DNA from: Actinernus sp. WN-2022
Taxonomy: Eukaryota; Cnidaria; Anthozoa; Actiniaria; Actinernidae
NCBI GenBank assembly: GCA_030867875.1
Contig: JAOWCC010000299.1
Location: 124,001 to 188,000, forward strand
DNA length: 64,000 nt
Direction of reading: 5' to 3'
Shown: piece by piece, positions 12,093-20,828 of the stretch
Numbering within the stretch: the first letter of the stretch is position 1
How the letters are laid out: every line of letters begins with the position of its first letter
The notes under the pieces: generated by a model
What the model saw: only the letters and a program-made list of their open reading frames with translations
Databases searched by the model: none
What the model was told of the DNA's origin: nothing
Made by a program: the position numbers and the translations under genes

Positions 12093-12132
12093 TTATATCA
12101 CAGTTACTATATCAAAACATCGGAAGTATACT

Positions 12133-13005
12133 ATGGCTAATATATTATACCTTCCTATAGAAATCTTGACTAAGATCGTAGAGCATGCAGGTCCATCATC
12201 ATTTGCAAGCATCTCTTTGACTTCAAAACATCTAAACGATGCATCATCCCTAGCACGTTACAAAAACGTAGACCAAAAGTTCCGTACACGAGTAGTCCTA
12301 TTCGGGTTTATGTCTGCTCATAACGATGATGAGAGAGATAATTTGGTTAGGATCTTCAATATTTCCGAGAATAACGTACTCTACGACGAAGATGGTGTCG
12401 TATTAAGATATAGCTCGAGTAGTGGTGATTTTGAGGCATACTACTACTACGATGACGATGTCGACGACAACGAGTATAACTACGATGGGGACGTACTAAT
12501 CAATGCCTGTAGGAATGGTAATTTTGATATCGCTAAGTGGCTCATTAAGCGCTTCCAGTTCGGCATAGACCATATATACATCACATGTGCACTATGCTAC
12601 GCATGCGAAAATGGCAATCTTGATATCGTTAAGTTGTTCGTTAAGCACTCCCAGATCCCAATCCCAATAGTTTATGGAGATATGTTCTATGATGGTACGC
12701 TATCCAAGGCCAGTAGAAACGGCTTTCTTGACGTCGTTAAGTGGATCCTTAAACACTTTAATCTCGGCTCATATGATATAGACACCAGTCTCGCACTACG
12801 TTATGCCTACGATAATGATTATAGTGATATCGTTAAGTGCCTCGTTGAGCACTTTGATTTCGACACATATGATATCGACGAAAGTCTCGCACGAAGTTAT
12901 GCCTGGGATAGAGTACTTCTTCCAGTTTTCGCCGTAGAGGACGAATATTTCGATTGTTTATTATTCGATGTCTACGAAAATGAGGCATCTCACCATAGAG
13001 TGTGA
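12133..13005 (+). CDS. F-box plus ankyrin-repeat protein (cargo gene)
   Basis: 290 codons, intact. Residues 6-36 (LPIEILTKIVEHAG followed by SISLTSKHLN) read as an F-box, the Skp1-binding motif of SCF ubiquitin ligases. A very acidic, tyrosine-rich linker follows (about 98-120). Four degenerate ankyrin repeats come next (about 121-141, 152-173, 188-209 and 220-241), each with the core ACxNGNxDIVKWLxKHF. F-box/ankyrin combinations are known from poxviruses and giant viruses, where they redirect host ubiquitination, so I infer a host-interaction role. The gene is not part of the core Polinton set and sits behind its own copy of the TIR promoter, which suggests capture as cargo. Mimivirus-type FNIP/ankyrin proteins are the alternative comparison. 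Confidence 0.7.
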   Translation: MANILYLPIEILTKIVEHAGPSSFASISLTSKHLNDASSLARYKNVDQKFRTRVVLFGFMSAHNDDERDNLVRIFNISENNVLYDEDGVVLRYSSSSGDFEAYYYYDDDVDDNEYNYDGDVLINACRNGNFDIAKWLIKRFQFGIDHIYITCALCYACENGNLDIVKLFVKHSQIPIPIVYGDMFYDGTLSKASRNGFLDVVKWILKHFNLGSYDIDTSLALRYAYDNDYSDIVKCLVEHFDFDTYDIDESLARSYAWDRVLLPVFAVEDEYFDCLLFDVYENEASHHRV

Positions 13006-13797
13006 CTGTATTTATTATACATTATTCGATGCTGGTAAAATAGCCATCCTGTTCACCATATTTCCCATTTCTGGTCACCGACGATATAGATAGAAAAATT
13101 TCGAACTAGACCATATGATTTTAGTTCTAAGAAGAAAATATCAAATAAAGAAAAAAGACGAAAAAACCAAAAAGCAAAACTGGACTTTGCCAGAACCTCT
13201 CTAGGAACCTTTCACCTTTTCCTTCCTTCGCCATTTTTTCGTTCCTAGAGAGGTTTTTGCTTTATTGCCGGGCCCGGCATTTGACTGTATTCATTCTACT
13301 GTATTCGTTCTACTGTATTCGTTCTACTGGTATTTGGACCCTGTACTAACTGGTTGAGGCACAACCGGCACCCGTGGGTCCCTTTTAAGATCCCTTTTAA
13401 GATCCCTTGAGCTTCACCCAAGCACCCGACCCAGTATTGACATTATACCACATTTACTACTACTTCTGCCACATCGACAGACGCGCTACGATTTGTGAGG
13501 GGCTGGAGGCTTTTTACCCCCCACAAACCGATCTACCATATATAGTCCCCAGCCGGATTCGAACTCTGAACTGAAAGGGCCTCCATTTTCCTTCCAGCCC
13601 AGCGTTGAACCGCGAGGGCTATATATGCTAGACAGTGACGTAGGCGAAAAATATCCTATTTATGTCTTAAACACCTGCCACCACACACCGAGACGGAAAT
13701 TTGCATACGAACTCGACATACAAATTAATTTATACGAATCGCTTAGAAAAGTGTAAATATCGCCCACGCTCACTTTTCTCATATGAGATATCATTTT
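13006..13797. other. Intergenic region of the Polinton with hairpins and a tRNA-like segment
   Basis: No gene. It contains a hairpin near 13,189-13,262 (AACCTCTCTAGGAAC answered by GTTCCTAGAGAGGTT) just downstream of the ankyrin gene, and the palindrome GCCGGGCCCGGC at about 13,268. There are also triplicated TTCTACTGTATTCG (13,288-13,330), a doubled CCCTTTTAAGAT (13,380-13,404), and a tRNA-like segment at 13,548-13,622. The two genes on either side converge here, so a shared transcription-termination function for the hairpin is plausible. Confidence 0.55.
13548..13622 (-). other. tRNA-like sequence inside the Polinton (A and B box)
   Basis: On the minus strand GAGTTCGAATCC is an excellent match to the RNA polymerase III B box, and about 45 nt upstream CGCGGTTCAACGCTGGGC resembles an A box. 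The acceptor and anticodon stems do not pair well, so this is not a functional tRNA by eye. It may be the head of a SINE that jumped into the Polinton, or a tRNA-derived viral sequence. Confidence 0.4.
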
Positions 13798-14418
13798 TTA
13801 TCCCAATTTTGCTCTCATTTCTTCTAGCATTTTTTGCTTGACTTCGCCTCGAATTTGTTCCACTCTTTTTTCACTCATTCGGCTTAAATTAGCCGAAGTT
13901 TTGTGACGAATTTCGATCTTCATAGTCTCGAATTTATCTGCCTCAGCAAGGATGAGATTATATTCGACGTCAGACACATTTTCGTCGCGTAGGGCTTTTG
14001 ACACTAGATCGCGAATCGTATTAATTTTCGCTTTCGCCAACATAGCGGTCTTTTCATGTTTAAAAACTTTTTTCCCTAACGTTTTAGCCTCAATAGTCGT
14101 AGCAGCTGAAATTACTCCACAGACCCCACCAATAACACCTAATGGCAGACCGATTATTACGCCAAGACCAGTTAGAGCGAATGCTAATCCTGAACTCGAT
14201 GCATATGAAAGCACAGATAGGCCGCCTGTTACCACAGAGATGCTATGAACGATTCTTTGTATGCGAGCATATTTCTTACGAACCACTTCGTAGTGTCGTT
14301 CTTGGGCTTTGATAGACTCAAGCGTATCACGGATATCTCGCCGACGAAAATTATCTCCATCCAGCGACGGATAAATATTTGGTGCTGTTGGAAGTAGTTG
14401 AATCGAATCACTTGCCAT
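13798..14418 (-). CDS. Two-pass membrane protein with PTAP and YPSL late-domain-like motifs
   Basis: 206 residues, intact. The N terminus has PTAP at residues 10-13 and YPSL at 16-19. In retroviruses such motifs (P[T/S]AP and YPxL) recruit TSG101 and ALIX of the ESCRT machinery. Residues 30-56 are helical and basic. Two glycine-rich hydrophobic spans follow at about 57-76 and 79-107, then a long charged helix, probably coiled coil (113-205). It is followed, 22 bp away on the same strand, by the minor-capsid candidate upstream (14,441-15,106), so both are likely co-transcribed. I infer a virion membrane or egress protein. The family is not recognised, and the short motifs could be chance. Confidence 0.65.
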   Translation of the reverse strand: MASDSIQLLPTAPNIYPSLDGDNFRRRDIRDTLESIKAQERHYEVVRKKYARIQRIVHSISVVTGGLSVLSYASSSGLAFALTGLGVIIGLPLGVIGGVCGVISAATTIEAKTLGKKVFKHEKTAMLAKAKINTIRDLVSKALRDENVSDVEYNLILAEADKFETMKIEIRHKTSANLSRMSEKRVEQIRGEVKQKMLEEMRAKLG

Positions 14419-14440
14419 TGTAGCTTCGATATATCATAAC

Positions 14441-15106
14441 TTACTCAATCTTCAATACGTATCGTATAGGTCGACCACGGAAGTCTATAATATTTCCTTT
14501 TTCGTCTCTAAGCGTCAGGCGAAGGCTGTTTCGTCTTGTCCCTAGAGCTCGTATGGGCAAGGGAAGCCATTGATTGTAAGTATTTACTTTATACCTAAGG
14601 CCCTTGAGATTAAAGATAGCCAGTACGTTCGATTGCTTTCCATTACGAATTGAGAAGCTAGGATCCACCACATCACAGTAGATATATACATAGCGAAGAA
14701 GTTGTGTCACCAGTTTGTATTCTCCTACTTTGAGTGACACATTATCCCCTTCTGGAGTACCCTCGATACTCAACAAATCGCAGAGATTCTTACTGAACAG
14801 GATTGGTTTCTTAATTTTTAGACTCCAAAACTTCCTATATCCGTATTCTATGAATTCCAATAAACCAGCAGTAACCGCGGGTTCGAGGGCGGTCATCAAG
14901 ACGCTTATATTGTAATCCCCCGGCCTAAGTTCATACGGAATCCGTATCTCACCTGGGGTATTCCAAGTGAATGAAGCTTTCTCTGATAGGTTCCACCAAC
15001 TGGTATCAAAAGCGATCTCGATTAGAGAAATATTATGGATGTAAATAGGTTCTTGAAAGTAGACCGTATGATCAGTCGAGGTAGTGGTGACATTTAAGAT
15101 TACCAT
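14441..15106 (-). CDS. Putative minor capsid (penton-like) protein of the Polinton
   Basis: 221 residues, intact. The N-terminal part has the pattern of Polinton and adintovirus penton proteins: a beta strand, then IYIHNISLIEIAFDTSWWNL, then a strand leading to RIPYELRPGDYN. The general form is a lead-in, a 'xxLxEIxxxxSWxN' core and an 'I..G.Y' element. The predicted content is almost all beta strand, as expected for a single jelly roll that forms the pentameric vertices. Gene order next to a membrane protein and divergent from the 15,282 gene fits a late structural cassette. The assignment rests on pattern resemblance only. A receptor-binding or other structural protein is the alternative. 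Confidence 0.5.
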   Translation of the reverse strand: MVILNVTTTSTDHTVYFQEPIYIHNISLIEIAFDTSWWNLSEKASFTWNTPGEIRIPYELRPGDYNISVLMTALEPAVTAGLLEFIEYGYRKFWSLKIKKPILFSKNLCDLLSIEGTPEGDNVSLKVGEYKLVTQLLRYVYIYCDVVDPSFSIRNGKQSNVLAIFNLKGLRYKVNTYNQWLPLPIRALGTRRNSLRLTLRDEKGNIIDFRGRPIRYVLKIE

Positions 15107-15281
15107 ATGAAAGCCTGAAGTTTACTTCGATATCAGAAGTTCGCTTCAATGATACTAACATATATTCTTTACTTCACGATATTAACATATGTCGTAACTT
15201 TAATACGTATCAATATCAAACAGATTAGTCAAGTGGATGAATCGAACGGATTGATTGACCCGGCGCCAAGGATAAGAAACC
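15107..15281. promoter_or_regulatory. Divergent intergenic region, likely bidirectional promoter
   Basis: 175 bp separate the start codons of two outward-facing genes (15,106 minus and 15,282 plus). It contains repeated AACATAT and TTCGATATC-like words (GAAGTTTACTTCGATATC, ACTTCACGATATTAACATAT) and is AT-rich. With no other space for a promoter on either side, it probably drives both genes. Confidence 0.5.
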
Positions 15282-15743
15282 ATGCCTAATAAAGTTCATT
15301 TCGAAGGAGATTGGGGCGACTATATCGCACCTCGCAATGCAAAGGCTCTCGCGGCCTTTACGAAAAAATATCCTCACGCGGACTTCGAGAAGTTCTCAGC
15401 TAGGACAACGGCATCCGACATACATGATGAGTCAACATATGAGACTAGGATCATGTTTTATGATGATGGACAACATTGGTATATAGGCGGTCTCATACCA
15501 GCAGATATACGAAAACACGTTGACGCAGCGTTACACGTGACAACGCAAAAACATGCGGTAGTTAGGGGTTTTCCACTTTCCTTCAGAAGGACGGATTTTA
15601 AGTATCCAGTTCCAGCCGTTTCCTGGGCACACGTCGCTAGAGACATATACCCAATCATACAAACTCTAAGGATCTACGTAGCAAAAGATCGACTATTTAT
15701 GTATGAGCCGCGACATTTTTCAAGATCTGGGACTCGATCTTAG
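15282..15743 (+). CDS. Polinton hypothetical protein, 153 aa
   Basis: Intact frame starting at ATG 15,282. The protein is soluble, mildly basic and aromatic-rich, with FYDDGQHWYIGGL at about 64-76 and no membrane span. I checked it for an adenain-type protease triad because of the GQHW segment. The following Asp/Gln/Cys pattern is missing, and there is no cysteine at all. Its end overlaps the start of the next gene by 41 nt in another frame, a common arrangement in compact viral genomes. Function unknown. Its place between the penton-like and capsid genes suggests a structural or assembly role. Confidence 0.6.
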   Translation: MPNKVHFEGDWGDYIAPRNAKALAAFTKKYPHADFEKFSARTTASDIHDESTYETRIMFYDDGQHWYIGGLIPADIRKHVDAALHVTTQKHAVVRGFPLSFRRTDFKYPVPAVSWAHVARDIYPIIQTLRIYVAKDRLFMYEPRHFSRSGTRS

Positions 15744-16748
15744 TGAAAAACAATCGAAAGATCCTCTCGATATGTTGATTAAGGGTGCTAAAAGAGCGGC
15801 AAAAGATAAAAAGTGGTTTGATGTTGAACCAATGAAACTTTGGCAGCACCAATTATGTTTCGCCGTTTGGTGTGCTACGGCAGGCTGCGGTGTATCATTC
15901 GATGACCATCTTTCAGATGATGCGCCAATCATCGACAATATTCGGAGCTTTTATCGATTTCATGTATACTATACGATCAGGCGAGTACTGTTTGAATTGG
16001 GAGTCCCACTCCCCAGAGAAAACATATTCGATAAGTTCAACAACGTTCCATGGAATTACGTCGTATATGACAAGATCAGAAGAGAGTTCGGTGCTTATGG
16101 AATCAACTTTGCCACACGTCGAAATGATATGAACGAGAAGCACTACAATTGGTTCGTTCCACAGAATGGGAAAGGATTGAGAAAGGCCGGGATAGTCCGA
16201 ATTAATGCATCAATAATGGTATATTTGTTTTGTGTCCTATCATCCCAGGCTTCAACCGGCTCACCAATCGTAGGATCGAAGTCCTCAGCCGCCCAAAATA
16301 AATTCGATACGACGTTTGAAAATGCCATCATAGAATCGGCTTCAGACACTCTAGCCCAATACCAAGAATCTATTAAGGATATTAGTTCTCGTCTAGATCT
16401 AGCAGTTGCGAAGGATTGTCTGTTAATGCCCAGCTATATGATTATCTTTAAGGGCGTTACGTACGTAAACAGCCTACGAACGGCAAATAAACCTGGTATC
16501 AGTTTAGGAATAAATGATGACATCAATCTTAACGAAAAATCTCCACCACCAGCCCCTATGGAAGGCTCGAAACCAAAGACACCTAAACATACGACTGATA
16601 CGACTGATACGACTGCTACGATTGATATACGACTGATACGACTGATACCTCTAAGCCACACAAAAGTGTATCACCAACGAATCACGACACCAATTTGGCA
16701 ATCGTGGGTATTGTTGCCGGCGTAGCCTCATGGATGATATTTCGTTAG
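15703..16748 (+). pseudogene. Polinton protein of about 340 aa, C-terminal anchor out of frame
   Basis: The ORF runs from ATG 15,703 to 16,725. The body is a mixed alpha/beta protein with several cysteines and tryptophans (CFAVWCATAGCG at about 52-63), not recognised. Near 16,590-16,640 the DNA is a simple repeat of GATACGACT encoding Thr-Asp repeats. After it, this frame gives a basic tail without obvious function. The next frame over gives a clear hydrophobic segment (NLAIVGIVAGVASWMIF) ending in a stop at 16,746-16,748. A slippage-type indel in the repeat has therefore probably cut off a C-terminal membrane anchor. Programmed slippage is the alternative reading. Confidence 0.55.
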
Positions 16749-17077
16749 CGCCGACGTTTCGACGATTTATATTGCTCTACTAAGAATATGACCACTGCTA
16801 CGATAAGTAACCACGCATTCTTGGCAAGGAAGGGAATAACTTGACTTGCTATCTTGAATATGTAACTCACAATAGCACTTATCGCGGCAGGTAGCATGTT
16901 AGCTATCTTTTTTCCAAGATCCTTCAAAGCCTCACCAACTCCATTAGCAATGGCGGCTAAGCCTTTTGTCAATATACCAACGACGGTACCAATTACGACA
17001 CCTGCGACAGTTAACACTCCAATCACTGTGAATCCGTGTTTCTTGAAGATGGCTTTTATGCGGTCTCGTAGCGACAT
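16745..17077 (-). CDS. Small hydrophobic membrane protein, 110 aa
   Basis: Intact. An N-terminal basic amphipathic stretch (RDRIKAIFKKHG) is followed by a glycine- and valine-rich span (17-38), an amphipathic helix (46-60), a second hydrophobic region (62-83) and a third span (87-101). It ends in a very basic tail (KSSKRRR). This layout fits a virion membrane protein or a membrane-lytic internal capsid protein, but I cannot assign a family. Its stop codon overlaps the end of the gene on the opposite strand by 4 bp, and its start lies inside the end of the upstream gene (17,056-17,726). Confidence 0.6.
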   Translation of the reverse strand: MSLRDRIKAIFKKHGFTVIGVLTVAGVVIGTVVGILTKGLAAIANGVGEALKDLGKKIANMLPAAISAIVSYIFKIASQVIPFLAKNAWLLIVAVVIFLVEQYKSSKRRR

Positions 17078-17726
17078 ACGATCTTTGATGCCACCTCATA
17101 TTCTGGAGTTCCCTTAGTTAATGAATCCATCTTTCTTATTTCCTCGGCCTTTTGTTTATCTTTTTCAGTGGCCATATCCTCTTTCATACTAATCTCCTTT
17201 TCCGCAGTAGGTCCAAGAGCGTTTTTAAGCGTTTTCGGTAATACATTGGGAGTGTCTACGGCGTCCGACAGTAAGTATGATCCAGCATTAATACGATTGA
17301 GTTTTATCACGACCCTATCACAGTCATCCAAACTAGCGGTGAACTTCGTTAGATCTGCTTTTGGGAACTTTATAGTGATTTGGTCCTGTGCATTTTCAGT
17401 CCGTCTTTCCAGTTTTCAAATGGCGTTTCCGTAAACGACGTTTCAGCAGTACTACTGCCTGCCGTAAACGGCGTTTCCACATCATCACCTTGATTGACTA
17501 ATTCTATATACTCAGTTGAGCTGGTTCCCCAGTTACTACGATTTTTCCACAACCTATCACGTATGCTTTTCGTCGTATTTTTGAATCTATGCTTAGCTCT
17601 ATTCCACCAATCCATTTCTGCCTCACCATCATCAGGTCTAATCTCCGCCCATTCTTCGGCAGTAAGATCATTCACATCGGCTCTACCTTCTTCAGATAGA
17701 GGTTCAAAGTCTACCGTTTTTTCCAT
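17056..17726 (-). pseudogene. Polinton acidic protein, one frameshift
   Basis: Two minus-strand frames, 17,370-17,726 and 17,056-17,331, appear to be one gene of about 220 codons broken by a single frameshift near 17,395. The start is ATG at 17,726. The N-terminal half is acidic and tryptophan-rich (LTAEEWAEIRPDDGEAEMDW, then a basic helix). There is a tandem FTxTPFE-like repeat region (about 90-110). The C-terminal half is a soluble domain ending in a lysine/glutamate-rich helix. There is no recognised domain. It faces the capsid gene across a 62-bp divergent spacer, which suggests a virion or scaffold protein. Confidence 0.55.
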
Positions 17727-17788
17727 ATTGAACACTGGATATGTGATATACTATTAGTATTGACTACATATTCAATTGTGGAACAAAC

Positions 17789-19096
17789 ATGATATCAACA
17801 AAGTTCCATCCTGACTATTCTCCTATAGAATGTAGGATATCAACAAAGCTCCATCCTGACTATTCTCCTAGAGAAGGTAGGTCTCTTAAAGCCAGCCGTA
17901 CGTTCCATCGTGTAACTTTCACTCCTTCATCAGCCAATCCAGGGGAAACTTTAATTGTTAATGTTCCTACGTTAGGTGAAAATAGACTTCTAGTACCTGG
18001 TAGTCTAGCCCTTAGTGCTAATATTATTCTATCCAATGGTCATGCTGATAACTATTTGGTGGCCAATGTTGGACGTTGCCTAGTCTCAAAGCGAGTCGTA
18101 TGGATGGGAACTACTAGATTAGAAGATTTAAGTCGACCCGATCTACTGCAGGCATATAGCGATCTATACCTATCTGACGTAGAACGAGAGAATCGCATAG
18201 AGCAGGGTATTCAATCTGCTAATGTGAACAAACTTCGTTCAAAGGCTAGCAACGCAGTTAAGTCTAATGCGGCTGATAATGCGACACTAGCGGCATATGG
18301 TAGCGTGTATAAGATACCTATTGATCATGAAGTTATCACAACCCATGGCGTCTTTTACCCACATGCGATTCGAGATAAGATGTCATTTCATTTAACACTG
18401 TCACCAGCCATAGATGTCATAGTCGGATCAGACAGTACGAAAGTAGGAACATATAAACTATCAAACATTGAACTAGAATACGAAGTCATCGAAAGTCTCG
18501 ATCTTGCGTCGCAGGCCAATAGTACCTACGTCAGCGGTAAAGCCTTTCTTTATAACCATTATGAGTACTTCAAAACCGTCTCAATCAATCTAGGAACCGA
18601 TACACTCGTATCTGAAAGCATAAACGTACTCCGTCTATCTCTCAATGGCATCCTTCTTCTATTTGTGGATCCTCATGTGGGAGGTACCAGAGATAGTGAG
18701 AAGTTCGTAAATCCAGGAATCACCAAGGTCGAGGTACACGTCAATGGCATTCCCAATGCTCTATATTCTTTTGGTATGCTACCAAAGGATTTATGGAAGT
18801 CCGCAAAGAATTGGTTTGGTGAGGGCAGTACTCTGCAATTGTCGTCCCGACAAGCAGTTACATCCATGACACATAAGAAGTTCTTTGAGAACAAGTTCGC
18901 CGTATTCATCGATTGTCGCACCTCGCAAACCAGTATAGTTCATGGAGATGGTCTAGCCCAACAAGATGCTGGAGCATCCATTCGCCTTAGGATTCATCGC
19001 AGTGGAGGCTCAGGTAATGTGAACATGCACATATTTGTGCTTTCTGATGCACAAGCAACTATTGAACAGGGAATGCTACAAAATGTTTATCACTAA
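17789..19096 (+). CDS. Putative Polinton major capsid protein (double jelly-roll type)
   Basis: 435 residues, intact. After a short N-terminal extension the protein has the typical start of Polinton/adintovirus hexon-like capsids: a strand with TPSSANPGETLIVNVPTLGE, then LVPGSLALSANI. Long beta-rich regions follow. The length (about 430-450 excluding extension) and the position directly upstream of the packaging ATPase gene match the conserved capsid-ATPase pair. The first 30 residues contain a tandem duplication (two copies of ISTK[F/L]HPDYSP, DNA at 17,792-17,875) that looks recent. If correct, trimers of this protein would form the icosahedral shell. There is no direct proof from sequence motifs alone. 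Confidence 0.7.
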   Translation: MISTKFHPDYSPIECRISTKLHPDYSPREGRSLKASRTFHRVTFTPSSANPGETLIVNVPTLGENRLLVPGSLALSANIILSNGHADNYLVANVGRCLVSKRVVWMGTTRLEDLSRPDLLQAYSDLYLSDVERENRIEQGIQSANVNKLRSKASNAVKSNAADNATLAAYGSVYKIPIDHEVITTHGVFYPHAIRDKMSFHLTLSPAIDVIVGSDSTKVGTYKLSNIELEYEVIESLDLASQANSTYVSGKAFLYNHYEYFKTVSINLGTDTLVSESINVLRLSLNGILLLFVDPHVGGTRDSEKFVNPGITKVEVHVNGIPNALYSFGMLPKDLWKSAKNWFGEGSTLQLSSRQAVTSMTHKKFFENKFAVFIDCRTSQTSIVHGDGLAQQDAGASIRLRIHRSGGSGNVNMHIFVLSDAQATIEQGMLQNVYH

Positions 19097-19121
19097 CGTA
19101 TTCGTTGACGTATTCGTTACC

Positions 19122-19761
19122 ATGGATACATTAACAGAACAAATTCCCTTTAACGCACTCATAATTGGCCCCACAAACTGTGGAAAGTTCATAGTTGATC
19201 ATAGTTGATCAATTGAGAGGTCCGTTTCGTTTTAAGTTTGAATATATCGTATTGATTTGTCCCACCTATGCTAACAATAAAACCTATAAAGGCGTTGGTA
19301 AGGGAGATCCTCGTTTCATTGTCCTAGCGCCTTCTCAGAACGATATTGATGCAACCCTGGGCGACTGTGCATGTTTTTTCGAAGGAACAAATACACTTAT
19401 TATCCTTGATGATTGTGCGGCAAGCAAGGATGTTAAGGGAAGGACCAATAAGATATCCGATTTAACCTTTTCTGCACGCCACATTGGTATTTCGATTTGG
19501 GCCTCATCACAAACACAAAAAAGTATATGCAAGAACTTTCGCGAGAATTGCGCAATCATTGTGGCATTTCGCATCGCAAGCGCACCGGGATTAAAGGATC
19601 TATTCGATGACTACGGCGCTAACATATCCTTGGATGACAAAAAGCGATTCATTTCAGAACTATATATGTTTCTGTTTGCGACATCCATTTTCCACCGTAT
19701 TGGAGATACCTTCACCTATGGTATGTCACAATACGTTGAAGTAAGATGGATAAAGATTTGA
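19122..19761 (+). pseudogene. FtsK/HerA-type genome-packaging ATPase, frameshifted by a 10-bp duplication
   Basis: The reading frame starts at ATG 19,122 with LIIGPTNCGK (Walker A; the residue after Lys is Phe rather than the usual Ser/Thr). It then meets a perfect tandem duplication of ATAGTTGATC (19,191-19,200 and 19,201-19,210) that throws it out of frame. The rest of the gene continues in the frame 19,195-19,761. There the Walker B motif NTLIILDDCA (about residues 64-73 of that frame) and the following SARHIGISIWASSQ sensor-like segment are intact. This is the A32-like family that pumps DNA into capsids in Polintons, adintoviruses and virophages. The 3' end overlaps the next gene by 16 nt. 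Confidence 0.85.
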
Positions 19762-20387
19762 ATGATGAATTAATGAACATACTAACTGAACCCTGCAAAA
19801 CAGATGTGGCAGGTCCTCCACCCAGGGCCAAATGCGGCTACCGCAGTAGAGTTACCTGCAAAGATTGCCATGAAGTACACTGCGCTACCACCGATGAAGA
19901 TCGTAGCATAACAATCAGCGACCATAGGGAAGCTCTTTCTATTCTAGCCGTGACTGGTACGACAAAAGAATATCTAGGGAAGGATCTTTCTATTGGGAAC
20001 ATTTCTAAGCTACCTGATAAAGACATAGAACGCCTATATCGTAGATATCAAGCCGTCTTAGCAAAGCAAATAAATAACTGCTTAGTGGATAGAGCACTAA
20101 GTCTAGTAACTCACGTAGTCGCATGTGCGGTGCCTATAGATTCTCAACAAGCACTGTTGAAAGATCTACGAAAAGACCGCTTAGTCCGAAACGAGATATC
20201 TGCCCTGGCTGGATCATTGTCCTACACAGCAGGTCCACTCGTAGCACTAACTAGTGCCTTTTGTCACATTGTTAGCCATTATATGTCCGCGGAACAGGAC
20301 TCCGAAGTTAGCGAAAATGAAGTGGATACCCCACAAAGCAATGAAGTACTTGAGGTACATTCAAATTTAAAAGAATCTTTAGCGTAA
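19746..20387 (+). CDS. Polinton hypothetical protein with Cys-rich N terminus, 213 aa
   Basis: Intact, start codon inside the 3' end of the ATPase gene. Residues 17-46 include five ordered Cys/His positions (C, then CGYRSRVTCKDCHEVHC), possibly a zinc-binding knuckle. The middle is helical and basic. The region 110-180 has hydrophobic helices (LVTHVVACAVP and AGPLVALTSAFCHIV), and the C terminus is acidic. I do not recognise the family. The overlap with the ATPase gene implies shared expression and perhaps a role in packaging or capsid assembly. Confidence 0.6.
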   Translation: MDKDLNDELMNILTEPCKTDVAGPPPRAKCGYRSRVTCKDCHEVHCATTDEDRSITISDHREALSILAVTGTTKEYLGKDLSIGNISKLPDKDIERLYRRYQAVLAKQINNCLVDRALSLVTHVVACAVPIDSQQALLKDLRKDRLVRNEISALAGSLSYTAGPLVALTSAFCHIVSHYMSAEQDSEVSENEVDTPQSNEVLEVHSNLKESLA

Positions 20388-20425
20388 TTAACGTATTGAA
20401 GTTACCTCAACTACTTCATAACAAG

Positions 20426-20770
20426 ATGGAAGTTGATCCTCCGAATGATCTCATCACGAAAGAACCCATAAAACCCCCACCAAATCCAAAACGAGTCGCC
20501 GCCGGCAAACTCATAGCACAAAGAAGGAAAGAAAATGCGACTACTCCTGTAGCAAGGCTACCAGATAGCCATAGCGATAAACCAAGTTTGATGTCGACTA
20601 ATACCACACTTGCTGTAATTGGGGTAAGCATAGCACTTGTGGGTTTGTACTATCAGTATAAGCAATACACACAAACGCAACGAGTTAACCCTCCATCCAC
20701 TGACGCTACCAAAGAAGCCACAAAAGAAATCCCCAAAGGTCGTAACCTAAAAATTCAAGGTATGATATAA
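20426..20770 (+). CDS. Single-pass membrane protein, 114 aa
   Basis: The first ATG is at 20,426. An upstream TTG extends the frame but is not a likely eukaryotic start. The N-terminal half is proline- and lysine-rich (PIKPPPNPKRVAAGKLIAQR). There is one clear membrane span, TLAVIGVSIALVGLYYQY (about 61-78), and a polar threonine- and lysine-rich tail. Function unknown. Small single-pass proteins are frequent in Polinton and virophage genomes. Confidence 0.55.
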   Translation: MEVDPPNDLITKEPIKPPPNPKRVAAGKLIAQRRKENATTPVARLPDSHSDKPSLMSTNTTLAVIGVSIALVGLYYQYKQYTQTQRVNPPSTDATKEATKEIPKGRNLKIQGMI

Positions 20771-20828
20771 CATTTGAAGCCACGCTACAGACATATATTA
20801 TCGGCGATGTAAATGTCATTCCGACAAG

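Noticed and set aside
15282..15743. Adenain-type protease
   Set aside because: It has a GQHW segment but no cysteine and no following catalytic pattern.
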